Shown here: positions 25,479 to 34,221 of the stretch, piece by piece
Numbering within the stretch: position 1 is the stretch's first letter
How the letters are laid out: every line of letters starts with the position of its first letter
Origin: Sva-07 sp963774765
GTDB taxonomy: Bacteria; Actinomycetota; Acidimicrobiia; Acidimicrobiales; Ilumatobacteraceae
Reading direction: 5' to 3'
DNA length: 64,000 nt
Assembly: GCA_963774765.1 (NCBI GenBank)
Contig: CAVZGP010000009.1
Coordinates: 558,001-622,000 of the forward strand
Program-made: the position numbers and the translations under genes
The notes under the pieces: model-generated
Told to the model about the DNA's origin: nothing
Seen by the model: the letters and a program-made list of their open reading frames with translations, nothing else
Databases searched by the model: none

Positions 25479-27305
25479 GTGTTCATGACCAGGAGCCAAG
25501 CACTGCACGATCGCATCGTGGGACAGAACCTCGCGAAGCGATTCCTCGCCAACGTCGACCGGAATACCGACGTCGAAGTCGTCCGATGGAAAGACGCCGA
25601 CGGGGCCTGGCACAGCTGGACGATGACCGAGCTGGCGGACACCGCCGCCCGACTCGCAACGGGGCTCTCCGGCCTCGGAGTCGGCAAGGGCGACACGGTG
25701 GTCCTGATGATGCGCAACCGTCCCGAGTTCCACGCGCTCGACCTGGCCGTGCTGTTCCTCGGCGCGACACCCGTGTCGATCTACAACTCTTCGGCCCCTG
25801 AGCAGATCGACTACCTCGTCAACGACTGCAAGGCCAAGGTGGCCATCGTCGAGGAGGATGCCTTCCTCGAGCGGTTCCTCAAGGTGCGCGAGTCGCTGAG
25901 CACACTCGAGTCGATCGTGATGATCGAGCCCTCGGAGACCGCCGGCGATGCCGTCGTGACGTACTCCAGTCTCGACGCATCCGCTCCGGCCGACCTGCGC
26001 GAGCTCGCCGAGATCGCAACCCTCGACGACATCGCCACCGTCATCTACACCTCCGGGACCACGGGGCCGCCCAAGGGCGTGATGCTGTCGCACGCCAACG
26101 TCGTCTGGACGCTCGAGTCGGTCGGTCAGTCGATGCGCGAGCAGACCGACATCGAGGACTTCGCGGGCAAGCGGCACCTGTCGTACCTGCCGATGGCTCA
26201 CATCTTCGAGCGCCTCCTCGGGCACTACTACCTGCTCGATTTCGCCGCCCAGGTGACGTGCTGTCCTGAGACGTCCCAGCTCACCGCGTACACCGCCGAA
26301 GTCCGCCCGAACGTCTTCATCGGTGTGCCGCGCGTGTGGGAGAAGCTGTATGCCGGCGTCAACGCCGCCCTCTCGGGCGATCCCGAGAAGTCGAAGGCCT
26401 TCAACGAAGCCGTCGAAGCGGCGCTGCCGATCGTCGAGAAGATGACCCGAGGCACCGCCACCCAACAGGAGATCGACACCTGGAACTTCCTCGATGAGGT
26501 TGCATTCAAGGCTGTACGCGGGCTGATCGGTCTCGACGAGACCGAGATCTGCATCACGGGCGCGGCCCCGCTGCCGGCGGAGATCCTCGCCTGGTTCCGC
26601 GCCATCGGCGTACCTCTCACCGAGGGCTACGGCATGTCGGAGACCACAGCGGTGCTCAGCTGGGCCAACGATCCGAAGCCCGGGTGCGTTGGCCGTGCGG
26701 CTACCGCTGTCGAGCTCAAGATCGCCGAGGACGGCGAGGTGCTGTGCCGCGGCGGCAACAACTTCGTCGGCTACCTCGGCAAGCCCGAACAGACCGCCGA
26801 GACGATCGACGAAGACGGCTGGTTGCACACCGGCGACATCGGCGTGCTCGATGACGACGGGTACCTGAAGATCGTCGATCGCAAGAAGGAGCTGATCATC
26901 ACCGCCGGCGGCAAGAACGTCAGCCCGGCCAACCTCGAAGCGGAACTGAAGATGATCCCGCTCGTCGGCCAAGCATGCGCCATCGGCGAGCAGCGTCCCT
27001 TCATGTCCGCGCTCGTCGTGCTCGATCCGGATGCCGCGGCCGCCTGGGCAGCAGCGCATGGCCTGTCGGGTGACGATGCGACGACGGCTGCGCTCGCCGA
27101 GAACCCCGACGTGATCGCCGAGATCGACGCTGGCCTCGTCGAGGTGATGTCAGGTTTCAACAATGCCGAGGCGGTCAAGAAGGTCAAGGTCCTCGGTGAC
27201 GAGTGGCTTCCCGACTCCGATCTGCTGACGCCGACCTCCAAGCTCAAGCGCCGCGGCATCCTCGCCAAGTTCGCCGACGAGATCGAAACCCTCTACGCCA
27301 AATGA
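25479..27305 (+). CDS. Long-chain acyl-CoA synthetase (AMP-forming)
   Basis: A 608-residue ANL enzyme. The P-loop is VIYTSGTTGPPKGVMLSH (about residues 190-207), followed by LPMAHIFERLLGHYYLL, TGAAPLP, EGYGMSETT, GWLHTGDIG and DRKKELIITAGGKN. The large insertion between P-loop and TGAAPLP is typical of the FadD15/long-chain subgroup. It activates fatty acids for lipid synthesis or beta-oxidation. GTG 25479 and ATG 25485 are both usable starts. A palindrome doublet follows the stop. Confidence 0.93.
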   Translation: MFMTRSQALHDRIVGQNLAKRFLANVDRNTDVEVVRWKDADGAWHSWTMTELADTAARLATGLSGLGVGKGDTVVLMMRNRPEFHALDLAVLFLGATPVSIYNSSAPEQIDYLVNDCKAKVAIVEEDAFLERFLKVRESLSTLESIVMIEPSETAGDAVVTYSSLDASAPADLRELAEIATLDDIATVIYTSGTTGPPKGVMLSHANVVWTLESVGQSMREQTDIEDFAGKRHLSYLPMAHIFERLLGHYYLLDFAAQVTCCPETSQLTAYTAEVRPNVFIGVPRVWEKLYAGVNAALSGDPEKSKAFNEAVEAALPIVEKMTRGTATQQEIDTWNFLDEVAFKAVRGLIGLDETEICITGAAPLPAEILAWFRAIGVPLTEGYGMSETTAVLSWANDPKPGCVGRAATAVELKIAEDGEVLCRGGNNFVGYLGKPEQTAETIDEDGWLHTGDIGVLDDDGYLKIVDRKKELIITAGGKNVSPANLEAELKMIPLVGQACAIGEQRPFMSALVVLDPDAAAAWAAAHGLSGDDATTAALAENPDVIAEIDAGLVEVMSGFNNAEAVKKVKVLGDEWLPDSDLLTPTSKLKRRGILAKFADEIETLYAK

Positions 27306-27311
27306 CGCCCA

Positions 27312-27414
27312 GCGATGAGCGAACCGACCGGATACGGCGGTTTCGCTCATCGCAACACCGGACCGACACCCAGCGATGAGCGAACCGACCAGATACGGCG
27401 GTTTCGCTCATCGC
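27312..27414. repeat. Doublet of 42-bp GCGATGAGC palindromes between convergent genes
   Basis: Copy 1 spans 27312-27353 and copy 2 spans 27373-27414, each 42 bp, separated by 19 bp. Each has arms GCGATGAGCGAA and TTTCGCTCATCGC around a CCGACCGGATACGGC-type core (copy 2 has one change in the core). The second copy is flanked by CCCA and TGGG, lengthening its stem. They lie between convergent fadD-like and response-regulator genes. Confidence 0.9.
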
Positions 27415-27431
27415 TGGGCGGGCTCGACGCG

Positions 27432-28118
27432 TCAGGACGACATCAGTCGGTAGCCGATGCCGCGGGCGGTGACGATCAACTTCGGGTCATCGGGGTGGTC
27501 CTCGATCTTCAGCCGCAGGCGCCTCACGTGCGCGTCGACGAGCCGCGAGTCGCCGAGGTACTCGTAACCCCAGACGCGTTCGAGCAACTGATCGCGCGAC
27601 AGCACGGCGCCGGCGTGGTCGGCGAACTCGCACATCAGTCGGAACTCGGTCTTGGTGAGATTGAGTTCGTCCCCGCCCTTCAGCACGATTCCCTGTTCGC
27701 GTCGGATCTCGACGTCGCCGAACCGAGTCGCGAGCGGCGTCGTCGCCTTGCCCTGCAGGTGCACACGACGCAACAACGCCCGGATGCGCGCAGCCAGCTC
27801 CTTCGGCACGACCGGCTTGGTCACGTAGTCGTCGGCACCGGCTTCGAGCCCGGCGACCATGTCGTGGGTGTCGGTCTGTGCCGTGATCATGATGATCGGC
27901 ACGATGCTCTCGGCACGCAGTGCGCGACAGACGTCGAAACCCGACATGCCAGGTAGCCGCAGGTCGAGGAGCACCAGGTCGGGTGGCGTCCGACGGAAGT
28001 CGTCGAGACCGGCTTCGCCGTTGGGTGCCTGGCGGACCTCGTACCCTTCGTCTTCGAGCGCCATCGACAGTGCAAGGCGGATTCCGTCGTCGTCCTCGAT
28101 GAACAGCAGTGATTCCAT
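27432..28118 (-). CDS. OmpR-family response regulator
   Basis: A 228-residue regulator. The receiver has acidic residues EDDDG (7-11), phospho-acceptor Asp in LVLLDLRLPG (about residue 52), ITAQT and the KP pair in DDYVTKPVV. The winged-helix domain includes LNLTKTEFRLM, VLSRDQLLERVWGYEY and DAHVRRLRLKIEDHP. The start ATG at 28118 was chosen because the receiver begins there. It is divergent from a histidine kinase and GerMN lipoprotein, an arrangement like mtrA-mtrB-lpqB but with the regulator flipped. Confidence 0.93.
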   Translation of the reverse strand: MESLLFIEDDDGIRLALSMALEDEGYEVRQAPNGEAGLDDFRRTPPDLVLLDLRLPGMSGFDVCRALRAESIVPIIMITAQTDTHDMVAGLEAGADDYVTKPVVPKELAARIRALLRRVHLQGKATTPLATRFGDVEIRREQGIVLKGGDELNLTKTEFRLMCEFADHAGAVLSRDQLLERVWGYEYLGDSRLVDAHVRRLRLKIEDHPDDPKLIVTARGIGYRLMSS

Positions 28119-28154
28119 GAACGTCGCCAGTGTTGCGCGTCGCAGGAACCAAGC

Positions 28155-28181
28155 GTGTGCTTTGTTACCGAAATCGCACAC
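28155..28181. promoter_or_regulatory. Inverted repeat in the divergent regulator/kinase promoter region
   Basis: GTGTGC and GCACAC are exact inverted 6-bp arms with 15 bases between. The site lies in the 196-base divergent region between the regulator start (28118) and the chosen kinase start (28315). It could be an operator; this is inference from symmetry and place only. Confidence 0.3.
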
Positions 28182-28314
28182 TTCCCGCAAGAGTCCGTCA
28201 CACAGCCGCAGCATCATCATGACTGTTCACGCTGCCCCGGTGGGATGCCTTCCTCCCCCTGGCATTCCACCGGCAGCGGGTGAACCACTCGCCGAAGCTG
28301 TCGGACGGCCGCCG

Positions 28315-29736
28315 ATGCCCGCCACCTGCAACACTGAGCCGGTGGCCCGGCGTCGAACCCTCCGCTTGCGAACTCGCGTCACGCTGTTCTTCGCGTTCAT
28401 CGCGTTGCTCGCGGGGGTGGTGCTGATCGGCGTCACGTACGGCCTGACGCGCAACAACCTGCTCGACGAGGACCAGAACGCGGCACAGCAGCAAGCACTC
28501 GCGAACGCCGACCTCGTTCGAGAACAACTCACGATCGTCCCCGACGAGATCGGCGTCTTCTTCGACGACGTACTGCGCACCGACACCGACGGGTTCGCCG
28601 TGCTCAGCTCGGGAGACCCGACCGCCCAAGGCACGAGCACCAGCGTCCTGCACCCGATCACCGACTTCCCCGAACGTCTGGTCAACAGCGTCCGTGCCGG
28701 CGTCAGCGCACTCGAGAACGCCACGATCGACGGCTCGGACTACGTCACGGTCGGGGTCTACATCGCCGAGTACGACACCGGGTACTTCGAAGCCTTTCCT
28801 CTCGCCGAGACCTCCTCGACGCTCACAGCGATCCTGACCGCACTGTTACTGGGCGCGCTCGGCACCGTCGTGCTGGCCACGCTCTTCGGGCTGGCCACGA
28901 GTCGGCGCCTCCTGCGGCCGTTGAGCCAGGTCGCCGACGCGGCCGCCGACATCGCATCTGGTGGCCTCGACACGCGACTCGCGACCGAGTCCGATCCCGA
29001 CCTCGATCGGCTCGCCGGGTCCTTCAACGACATGGCCGACGCCGTCCAAGCCCGGATCGAGCGCGAGGCCCGATTCGCGTCCGACGTCAGCCACGAGCTC
29101 CGATCGCCGATCACCGCTCTCACCGCTGCCGTCGAAGTCCTCGACGGACGCCGCGACGACATCCCGGAACGGACCCAACAGGCACTCGACGTGGTCGTGG
29201 ACCAGGTGCGCAGGTTCGACAGTATGGTGATCGACCTCCTCGAGCTCGCTCGACTGGACGCCGGTGCCACCGACCTCACCGTGGAGGAGGTCTCGCTCGT
29301 CGACCTGACGCAACGGGTGGCGGCCCGATACGGCGAACCCGACGTGCCGATCGTCGCGGTCAGGGGCGCGCCGCATGAGGTCGCGCTCGACAAGGTCCGA
29401 TTCGAACGTATTCTCGGCAACTTGCTGGAGAACGCGCGCAACCACGGAGGAGGAGCCCTTCGTATCGAACTGACCGCGGCCGCACCGGGTCGGTTCCGCC
29501 TCGCCGTCGAAGACGGCGGGCCCGGTGTGGCGCAGGGTGAACGGGAACGAATCTTCGAACGGTTTGCACGAGGCAGCGCCGCCCGCCACCGCATCGGCAC
29601 CGGCCTCGGCCTCGCCCTCGTCGCCGAACACACCGCGGCAATGGGCGGAACCGCCTGGGTACAGGACCGCGTCGGTGGTGGCGCACGGTTCGTCGTCGAG
29701 CTCCCCGAGAGCGTCAGCGCCGAGGTGCTCGGATGA
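28315..29736 (+). CDS. HAMP-type sensor histidine kinase
   Basis: About 473 residues from ATG 28315; ATG 28219 or GTG 28342 are alternatives. Two membrane segments (VTLFFAFIALLAGVVLIGVTYG and the LTAILTALLLGALGTVVLATL stretch) flank an extracellular sensor of about 125 residues. A HAMP domain follows (RLLRPLSQVADAAADIASG), then HisKA with the phospho-His in FASDVSHELRSPI (about His260), and an HATPase domain with LLENARNHGG, VEDGGPGV and GTGLGLALVAEH. It signals to the divergent OmpR-type regulator. The gene overlaps the GerMN lipoprotein by ATGA. Confidence 0.92.
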   Translation: MPATCNTEPVARRRTLRLRTRVTLFFAFIALLAGVVLIGVTYGLTRNNLLDEDQNAAQQQALANADLVREQLTIVPDEIGVFFDDVLRTDTDGFAVLSSGDPTAQGTSTSVLHPITDFPERLVNSVRAGVSALENATIDGSDYVTVGVYIAEYDTGYFEAFPLAETSSTLTAILTALLLGALGTVVLATLFGLATSRRLLRPLSQVADAAADIASGGLDTRLATESDPDLDRLAGSFNDMADAVQARIEREARFASDVSHELRSPITALTAAVEVLDGRRDDIPERTQQALDVVVDQVRRFDSMVIDLLELARLDAGATDLTVEEVSLVDLTQRVAARYGEPDVPIVAVRGAPHEVALDKVRFERILGNLLENARNHGGGALRIELTAAAPGRFRLAVEDGGPGVAQGERERIFERFARGSAARHRIGTGLGLALVAEHTAAMGGTAWVQDRVGGGARFVVELPESVSAEVLG

Positions 29737-30461
29737 CCGTCGGCCGATGGAAGTCCACGGCCGTGCTGGCGGCACTCGTGGCGGTGGGTGCTGCGTGCGG
29801 TGTCCCCACCGGCGATGACAGCTTCGAAGTGATCCCACCCGAGGAGGATCCGTTCGAACTCGACGCCACCTCGACAACCACGTCGACGACCACGACGACG
29901 ACCACCACGCTGCCGATCACGCCGGACACGGTTGAGACGACGACAACGACCCCAATCCGCACGGAACCGGCAGAGATCTACTTCTTGACCCTTCGCGGCC
30001 GCCTGCTCCCGGTCGTCTTCGAACTCCCGCCACCGATCGCTGCCGAACAGGTGGCCGACGTCCTCGAGGCCGGGCCGCCGCCGGATCAGCCCCTCCTCGA
30101 TTCACTGATCGAGGAGGGGCTGATCGTGAGTTCCAGCGAGAGTCGCGCGGTGCTCACCATCGACCTCGACCCTGCGACGTTCGCCCGTATCCCCAGCACT
30201 GAGCAAACCGAAGCCATTGGACAGATCGTGATGACGATGATCAGCAGCCTTCGACGGGTCGGGTTCGTGAACTTCACCATCGAAGGCGAGCCGATCTCGG
30301 TCAAGAAGGGCAACAGCCTGTTGTCGGACGTCGGCGAGCCGCTGGCGTATGACGACTACATCAATCTGCTCGCGACGCCCCCACCTGCGGTGGCCTCGAC
30401 GACGCTTCCGCCTGGGGATTCTGACAACAGCACGACCACCACGTCGGTCGCGGACCAGTAG
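29733..30461 (+). CDS. GerMN-domain lipoprotein (LpqB-like context)
   Basis: A 242-residue lipoprotein: signal STAVLAALVAVGAAC with lipobox Cys at about 22, an acidic and Thr-rich linker (TSTTTSTTTTTTTTLP), then a GerMN-like domain with IYFLTLRGRLLPVVFELPPP, VADVLEAGPPPDQ and IGQIVMTMISSLRRVGFVNF. In mycobacteria the GerMN-containing LpqB is encoded just after mtrB and modulates that kinase. Here the gene overlaps the kinase stop by ATGA, so the same partnership is inferred. The protein is much shorter than LpqB and lacks its propeller domain. Confidence 0.8.
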   Translation: MTVGRWKSTAVLAALVAVGAACGVPTGDDSFEVIPPEEDPFELDATSTTTSTTTTTTTTLPITPDTVETTTTTPIRTEPAEIYFLTLRGRLLPVVFELPPPIAAEQVADVLEAGPPPDQPLLDSLIEEGLIVSSSESRAVLTIDLDPATFARIPSTEQTEAIGQIVMTMISSLRRVGFVNFTIEGEPISVKKGNSLLSDVGEPLAYDDYINLLATPPPAVASTTLPPGDSDNSTTTTSVADQ

Positions 30462-30467
30462 ACGTGG

Positions 30468-31361
30468 TCAGTAGCCCAGGCGCTCGACGCGCTCGGGACG
30501 GCGCTGCCAGTCCTTGTCGACCTTCACCCGCAGCTCGAGGTATACGCCCTCGGGGAGCTGGGCGCGTGCCCGCTCGCCGGCCTGCTTGAGGATCTGGCCA
30601 CCCTTGCCGATCACCATCCCCTTCTGACTGTCGCGTTCGACGATGATGTCGACGCGGATCCGCGGCCACTCCCATTCGACCACCTGAGTGGCGATCGAAT
30701 AGGGCAGTTCGTCGCGGGTGACCGCGAGCAGCTGCTCGCGGACGAGTTCGGCGACCCAGCGCTCCTCGGGGAGATCGGACACCTCATCGTCGGGGAAATA
30801 GTGCGGGCCGTTCGGCATCCGACCCGTCAGCTCGGCCACGAGTGCTCCGATGCCTTCGCCACTGACGGCTGACACCGGGAAGTAGGAGTCCGCGCCGAGC
30901 TCGCTCGCCGCGCCGAGCATCGCCAGCACCTGCTTGCGGCTCGCCACGTCGGTCTTGTTGACGATCACGACCGAGTTCGCGACGTCGAGACGATCGGCGA
31001 CCCACCGGTCGCCCTTGCCGAACGGGTGGGTGGCATCGAGCACGAGACAGGTGACGTCGACGTCCCCGACACTGCCGAGCGCAGTTGCGTTGACCCGCTC
31101 ACCGAGCGCCGTCACCGGCTTGTGCAGGCCCGGCGTGTCGACGAACACGAGCTGCGACTCCGCACGGGTCAGCACCCCCATGATCCGATGCCGGGTGGTC
31201 TGTGGCTTGTCCGACACGATGCTGACCTTGCGACCACAGATCGCATTCACGAGCGAGGACTTACCGACGTTCGGCCTTCCCACGAAGGTGACGAAGCCGG
31301 ACCGGAAGGCCGGCTCGCCGTCACGCAGCGAAGGGGACAGGTCGTCGGTTTCGTCGGGCAT
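30468..31361 (-). CDS. era: GTPase Era
   Basis: A 297-residue GTPase that binds 16S rRNA during 30S maturation. G1 is GRPNVGKSS (28-36), G2/switch has KPQTTRHRI, G3 is DTPGLHKP, G4 is NKTD and G5 SAVSG. The C-terminal KH domain has IIVERDSQKGMVIGKGGQILK. The gene stands apart here: its usual neighbours ybeY/phoH are 23 kb to one side and recO 11 kb to the other, on the same strand. Its 3' end is six bases from the convergent GerMN gene. Confidence 0.97.
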   Translation of the reverse strand: MPDETDDLSPSLRDGEPAFRSGFVTFVGRPNVGKSSLVNAICGRKVSIVSDKPQTTRHRIMGVLTRAESQLVFVDTPGLHKPVTALGERVNATALGSVGDVDVTCLVLDATHPFGKGDRWVADRLDVANSVVIVNKTDVASRKQVLAMLGAASELGADSYFPVSAVSGEGIGALVAELTGRMPNGPHYFPDDEVSDLPEERWVAELVREQLLAVTRDELPYSIATQVVEWEWPRIRVDIIVERDSQKGMVIGKGGQILKQAGERARAQLPEGVYLELRVKVDKDWQRRPERVERLGY

Positions 31362-31387
31362 CGGTCCAGTTTGCCAAGCTCGGGTCC

Positions 31388-31843
31388 ATGACCCGCATGA
31401 TCAACGGCATCGATGAACTCAAGACGCTCGTCGGCGAGCACCTCGGCTACTCCCCGTACGTGGAGATCACGCAGGAACAGGTGAACACGTTCGCCGACGC
31501 AACCGGTGACCACCAGTGGATTCACATCGACCCCGAACGCGCCGCGGCCGGCCCGTTCGGCGGCCCGATCGCCCACGGCTACCTGACACTCTCGCTCGGC
31601 CCGATGCTCTCCCCGCAGATCTTCGCCGTGACAGGCGTGTCCATGGGCGTCAACTACGGCGCCGGCAAGATCCGTTTCCCGTCGCCGGTACCGGTCGGCT
31701 CGAAGCTGCGCCTCGGCGTGACCCTGACGTCCGTCGAGGACATCGCCGGCGGCGCCCAGGTCACCCAGGAGTTCGTGTTCGAAGTGCAAGGCGCGCCGAA
31801 ACCGTCGTGCGTCGCCGAGGTGATCTTCCGCTACTACGTGTAG
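31388..31843 (+). CDS. MaoC-family (R)-specific enoyl-CoA hydratase
   Basis: A 151-residue hot-dog dehydratase. The hydratase-2 motif is FADATGDHQWIHIDPERAA, with the catalytic Asp41 and His46, followed by GPFGGPIAHGYLTLSL. Single-domain MaoC proteins hydrate trans-2-enoyl-CoA to (R)-3-hydroxyacyl-CoA or dehydrate in the reverse direction. It is divergent from era with 26 bases between starts. Role in lipid or PHA metabolism is inferred. Confidence 0.92.
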   Translation: MTRMINGIDELKTLVGEHLGYSPYVEITQEQVNTFADATGDHQWIHIDPERAAAGPFGGPIAHGYLTLSLGPMLSPQIFAVTGVSMGVNYGAGKIRFPSPVPVGSKLRLGVTLTSVEDIAGGAQVTQEFVFEVQGAPKPSCVAEVIFRYYV

Positions 31844-31888
31844 CACCTGTACCGGGTTGCGCCGGTCGAGGAAGATTCGCGACGACTC

Positions 31889-32722
31889 CTAGACCGAGGT
31901 GGGGTCGCGGCGAGCGATGAGGACCGCCAGCGCGCCGAGAAGGAGTGCCATCATTCCACCGATCGCAGATCCGGTCGTCGCACCGGACCACGGCCCGGTC
32001 GACGGCAACTGGTTCGGCTGGGTCGTTGTGGGTGCCTGAGCACCGCCCGAACCCGCACCGGCTGTCGTGGCCGGCCCCGTGGTGGCCGGCCCAGTCGTGG
32101 CCGGCCCAGTCGTGGCCGACGCGTCACTGGTCGAGGGCGCAACAGTCGTGGTGGTGGTGCTCGTCGTGCTGGTCGTCGTCGTGGAGGTGGTGCTCGTGGT
32201 CGGTGGCGGAGCGGTGGTGAGGTCGACCTGGCTCTGCGCTCCGAGCGCATCGCACGCAACGGTGGTGCTGTTCGCGGTGTTCGTCACGGTGACATTGGTG
32301 ATCCACGCCGACAGGGTGCTGCTGCCCGGCGTCCCGGCCGGAACGGTGTACGCCACCGACGCGATTGGACCGCCCGCCGGAACGGTGACACCGTTCGATG
32401 ATCCCATTGCGGTGCTCCCGTCAGGCAAGCGAACACTCAGCTGCCAGTTGCCGGTGAACGAGACGCCCCCGGTTCCGTACACGAGTCCGTAGCTGACCGT
32501 CTCACCGGGGTCAACGGCCGATCCCGGGAACGACGCCTGCAGTTGGAACGTCGCTCCAGCGGGAAACGAGTTGACGCAGCTGTACTGGGCGCCGTTGGAA
32601 GGATTGCTCGTCGGCGAAGAGGCCACATCGGCCGACGACGTCCCGCTGATCGCAAAGGTCGCGGCTGCTACTGCGACCACGGCGAACATGATCTTCTTCG
32701 TCGTACTGACCCGCTCACTCAT
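31889..32722 (-). CDS. LPSTG-anchored, Thr-rich surface protein
   Basis: A 277-residue exported protein. Signal peptide KKIMFAVVAVAAATFAISGTSSADV; residues about 40-165 form a beta domain with two cysteines; then a Thr/Ser stalk (TTSTTSTTTTSTTSTTTTT) and TTGPA repeats. It ends with the sortase-type signal LPSTG, a hydrophobic helix (GSAIGGMMALLLGALAVLIA) and the basic tail RRD. Cell-wall anchoring is inferred; no sortase gene is in the window. The start at 32722 was chosen because the signal peptide follows directly. Confidence 0.8.
   Translation of the reverse strand: MSERVSTTKKIMFAVVAVAAATFAISGTSSADVASSPTSNPSNGAQYSCVNSFPAGATFQLQASFPGSAVDPGETVSYGLVYGTGGVSFTGNWQLSVRLPDGSTAMGSSNGVTVPAGGPIASVAYTVPAGTPGSSTLSAWITNVTVTNTANSTTVACDALGAQSQVDLTTAPPPTTSTTSTTTTSTTSTTTTTVAPSTSDASATTGPATTGPATTGPATTAGAGSGGAQAPTTTQPNQLPSTGPWSGATTGSAIGGMMALLLGALAVLIARRDPTSV
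32064..32118. repeat. 15-bp tandem repeat coding TTGPA-type units
   Basis: Three full copies and a partial fourth of a 15-bp unit close to GTCGTGGCCGGCCCA lie inside the LPSTG protein gene. Read on the minus strand they encode repeated TTGPA stalk units. Copy number may vary between strains (inference). Confidence 0.75.
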
Positions 32723-32794
32723 GGGATCAAAACGTAGCAGCGTCCTCAGTTCCTGCGACAATCTGGGAAGTCCCGGCCGTACCGACCCGTCGGT

Positions 32795-34216
32795 CTACGA
32801 CTTCGCCCTCTCGAGGATCTCGAACTCATCGACGATGCGCGCCGCCAGGTCGGCCAGATCCGGAATCTGTTCGCGATCGGACACCAGGCTGACGCACAGC
32901 CGGTCACCGACCGAGATCGCTCCGATGTGCAAGCCCATCCCGTCGACGACGCCGAGGATCGGGTAGATCGCGGTGACCTGGGCGCCCAAGGCGTACTGCG
33001 GTTCTTTCGACCCCGGCACCGACGTGATGGTGGTGTTGAACGGTGGCATCAGGCGGTCGGCCAGCGGACTGCGCTCGAGCAGTCGCGACGCCACGATGCC
33101 GAGCAGCGGGGTGCCACCGCCGATGCCACGAATCTCGGCCGCGGTCATCGCGTCGTGACGGGTCACCGCCTCGCCGATCTGCTCGTGAGCGATGGCCAGG
33201 CGTTCATTCACCCGATGCAGATTCGTACTCAGACTGACGACCGCGCCGGCGATGCCTTCGATCGCTTCAGGATCGTTGACCGACAGCGGTACCAGCGCCT
33301 TGAGTGTCTCGCGGGGCAGTTCGTCGTGCTGGAGGAGCCACCACCGCAACGCTCCCCCGCACACGGTGGTGAGCACGTCGACGGTGCTCACGGAGAACCT
33401 CGACCGCACCTTGGCGATCCGTTGAAGGTCGAGTTCCGCACTCGCCCAACGCCGGTGCGGTCCGATTCTGGCGTTGAACGACGTACGTGGAGTGATACCC
33501 GACTGCTCGGCGATCACGATCGAGCGCTGCGAGCGCTGATTCATCAACGCGAGTGCTGGATTCATGATGCTGCGCACGCCGGGGATCGAATTCAAGGTAC
33601 GCGGCACGTTGTTGAGCGTGCGCATCGGGTCGACCACGGCGTTCAGCCAGGCACGTGTGCCGATGTCGTGCAGCGATGGGCCGGGTTGTGGGATCCAGGT
33701 GCGCAGCTCGTCGGTCGGTTCACCGATCAGGTCGGCCGAGTCGCCGATCAGGCCCGCACACAACGAGTTGCCCGTCGATGCGGCGAGTGCCGCGAGGTGC
33801 ATCTTGAACAGCAACGCTGCACGCCCATCGGCAAGCCCCGAGATCAGGTAGAGCTCCCACAACGGGCGACCTCGATCGAGGGGTCGGCAGTGAATCCGGG
33901 CCACGAGGTCGGCGAGCGCATTCGGATCGTCGGGATCAGGCACGGCGATGTGACGCAGGTGGTAGTCGAGATCGAAGCCTGCGTGGTCGCGCCACCAGGG
34001 GCGATCGAGGTTCAGCGGAACCTCAGCGAGCGATTGGCGCAGCATCGGGAGCTCGTCGAGTCGAGCGTTCACCTCCTGTCGCAGCAGCTGGGCATTCAGA
34101 CGATGCGGAGCATTCGCCGCGTCGACGATCGTGAGCGTCGACGTGTGGCCGAGGGCGTTCGGGGTCTCGATCGCCAACAGGCGGGAGTGACCTCGTTCGA
34201 TCTGCGATGTCGGCAT
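32795..34216 (-). CDS. WS/DGAT-family acyltransferase homologue lacking the HHxxxDG motif
   Basis: A 473-residue protein of the wax ester synthase/diacylglycerol acyltransferase family. It has LDELPMLRQSLAEVPLNLDRPWWRD-type spacing, DYHLRHIAVPDP, RPLDRGRPLWELYLI, PRTSFNARIGPHRRW and a C-terminal SVPGSKEPQYALG and GVVDGMGLHIGAISVGDRL. The catalytic HHxxxDG is replaced by HLAALAA (about residues 140-146; 33779-33799), so only one His remains. Normal acyltransfer by the known mechanism is doubtful. It is followed upstream on the same strand, after five bases, by an alpha/beta hydrolase gene, suggesting a lipid-related operon. Confidence 0.85.
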   Translation of the reverse strand: MPTSQIERGHSRLLAIETPNALGHTSTLTIVDAANAPHRLNAQLLRQEVNARLDELPMLRQSLAEVPLNLDRPWWRDHAGFDLDYHLRHIAVPDPDDPNALADLVARIHCRPLDRGRPLWELYLISGLADGRAALLFKMHLAALAASTGNSLCAGLIGDSADLIGEPTDELRTWIPQPGPSLHDIGTRAWLNAVVDPMRTLNNVPRTLNSIPGVRSIMNPALALMNQRSQRSIVIAEQSGITPRTSFNARIGPHRRWASAELDLQRIAKVRSRFSVSTVDVLTTVCGGALRWWLLQHDELPRETLKALVPLSVNDPEAIEGIAGAVVSLSTNLHRVNERLAIAHEQIGEAVTRHDAMTAAEIRGIGGGTPLLGIVASRLLERSPLADRLMPPFNTTITSVPGSKEPQYALGAQVTAIYPILGVVDGMGLHIGAISVGDRLCVSLVSDREQIPDLADLAARIVDEFEILERAKS

Positions 34217-34221
34217 TCTCG

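Noticed and set aside
27312..27414. CRISPR array candidate because of repeats with regular spacing
   Set aside because: Only two palindromic units with one 19-base spacer, no leader and no cas genes nearby. The units are long perfect or near-perfect palindromes at gene ends.
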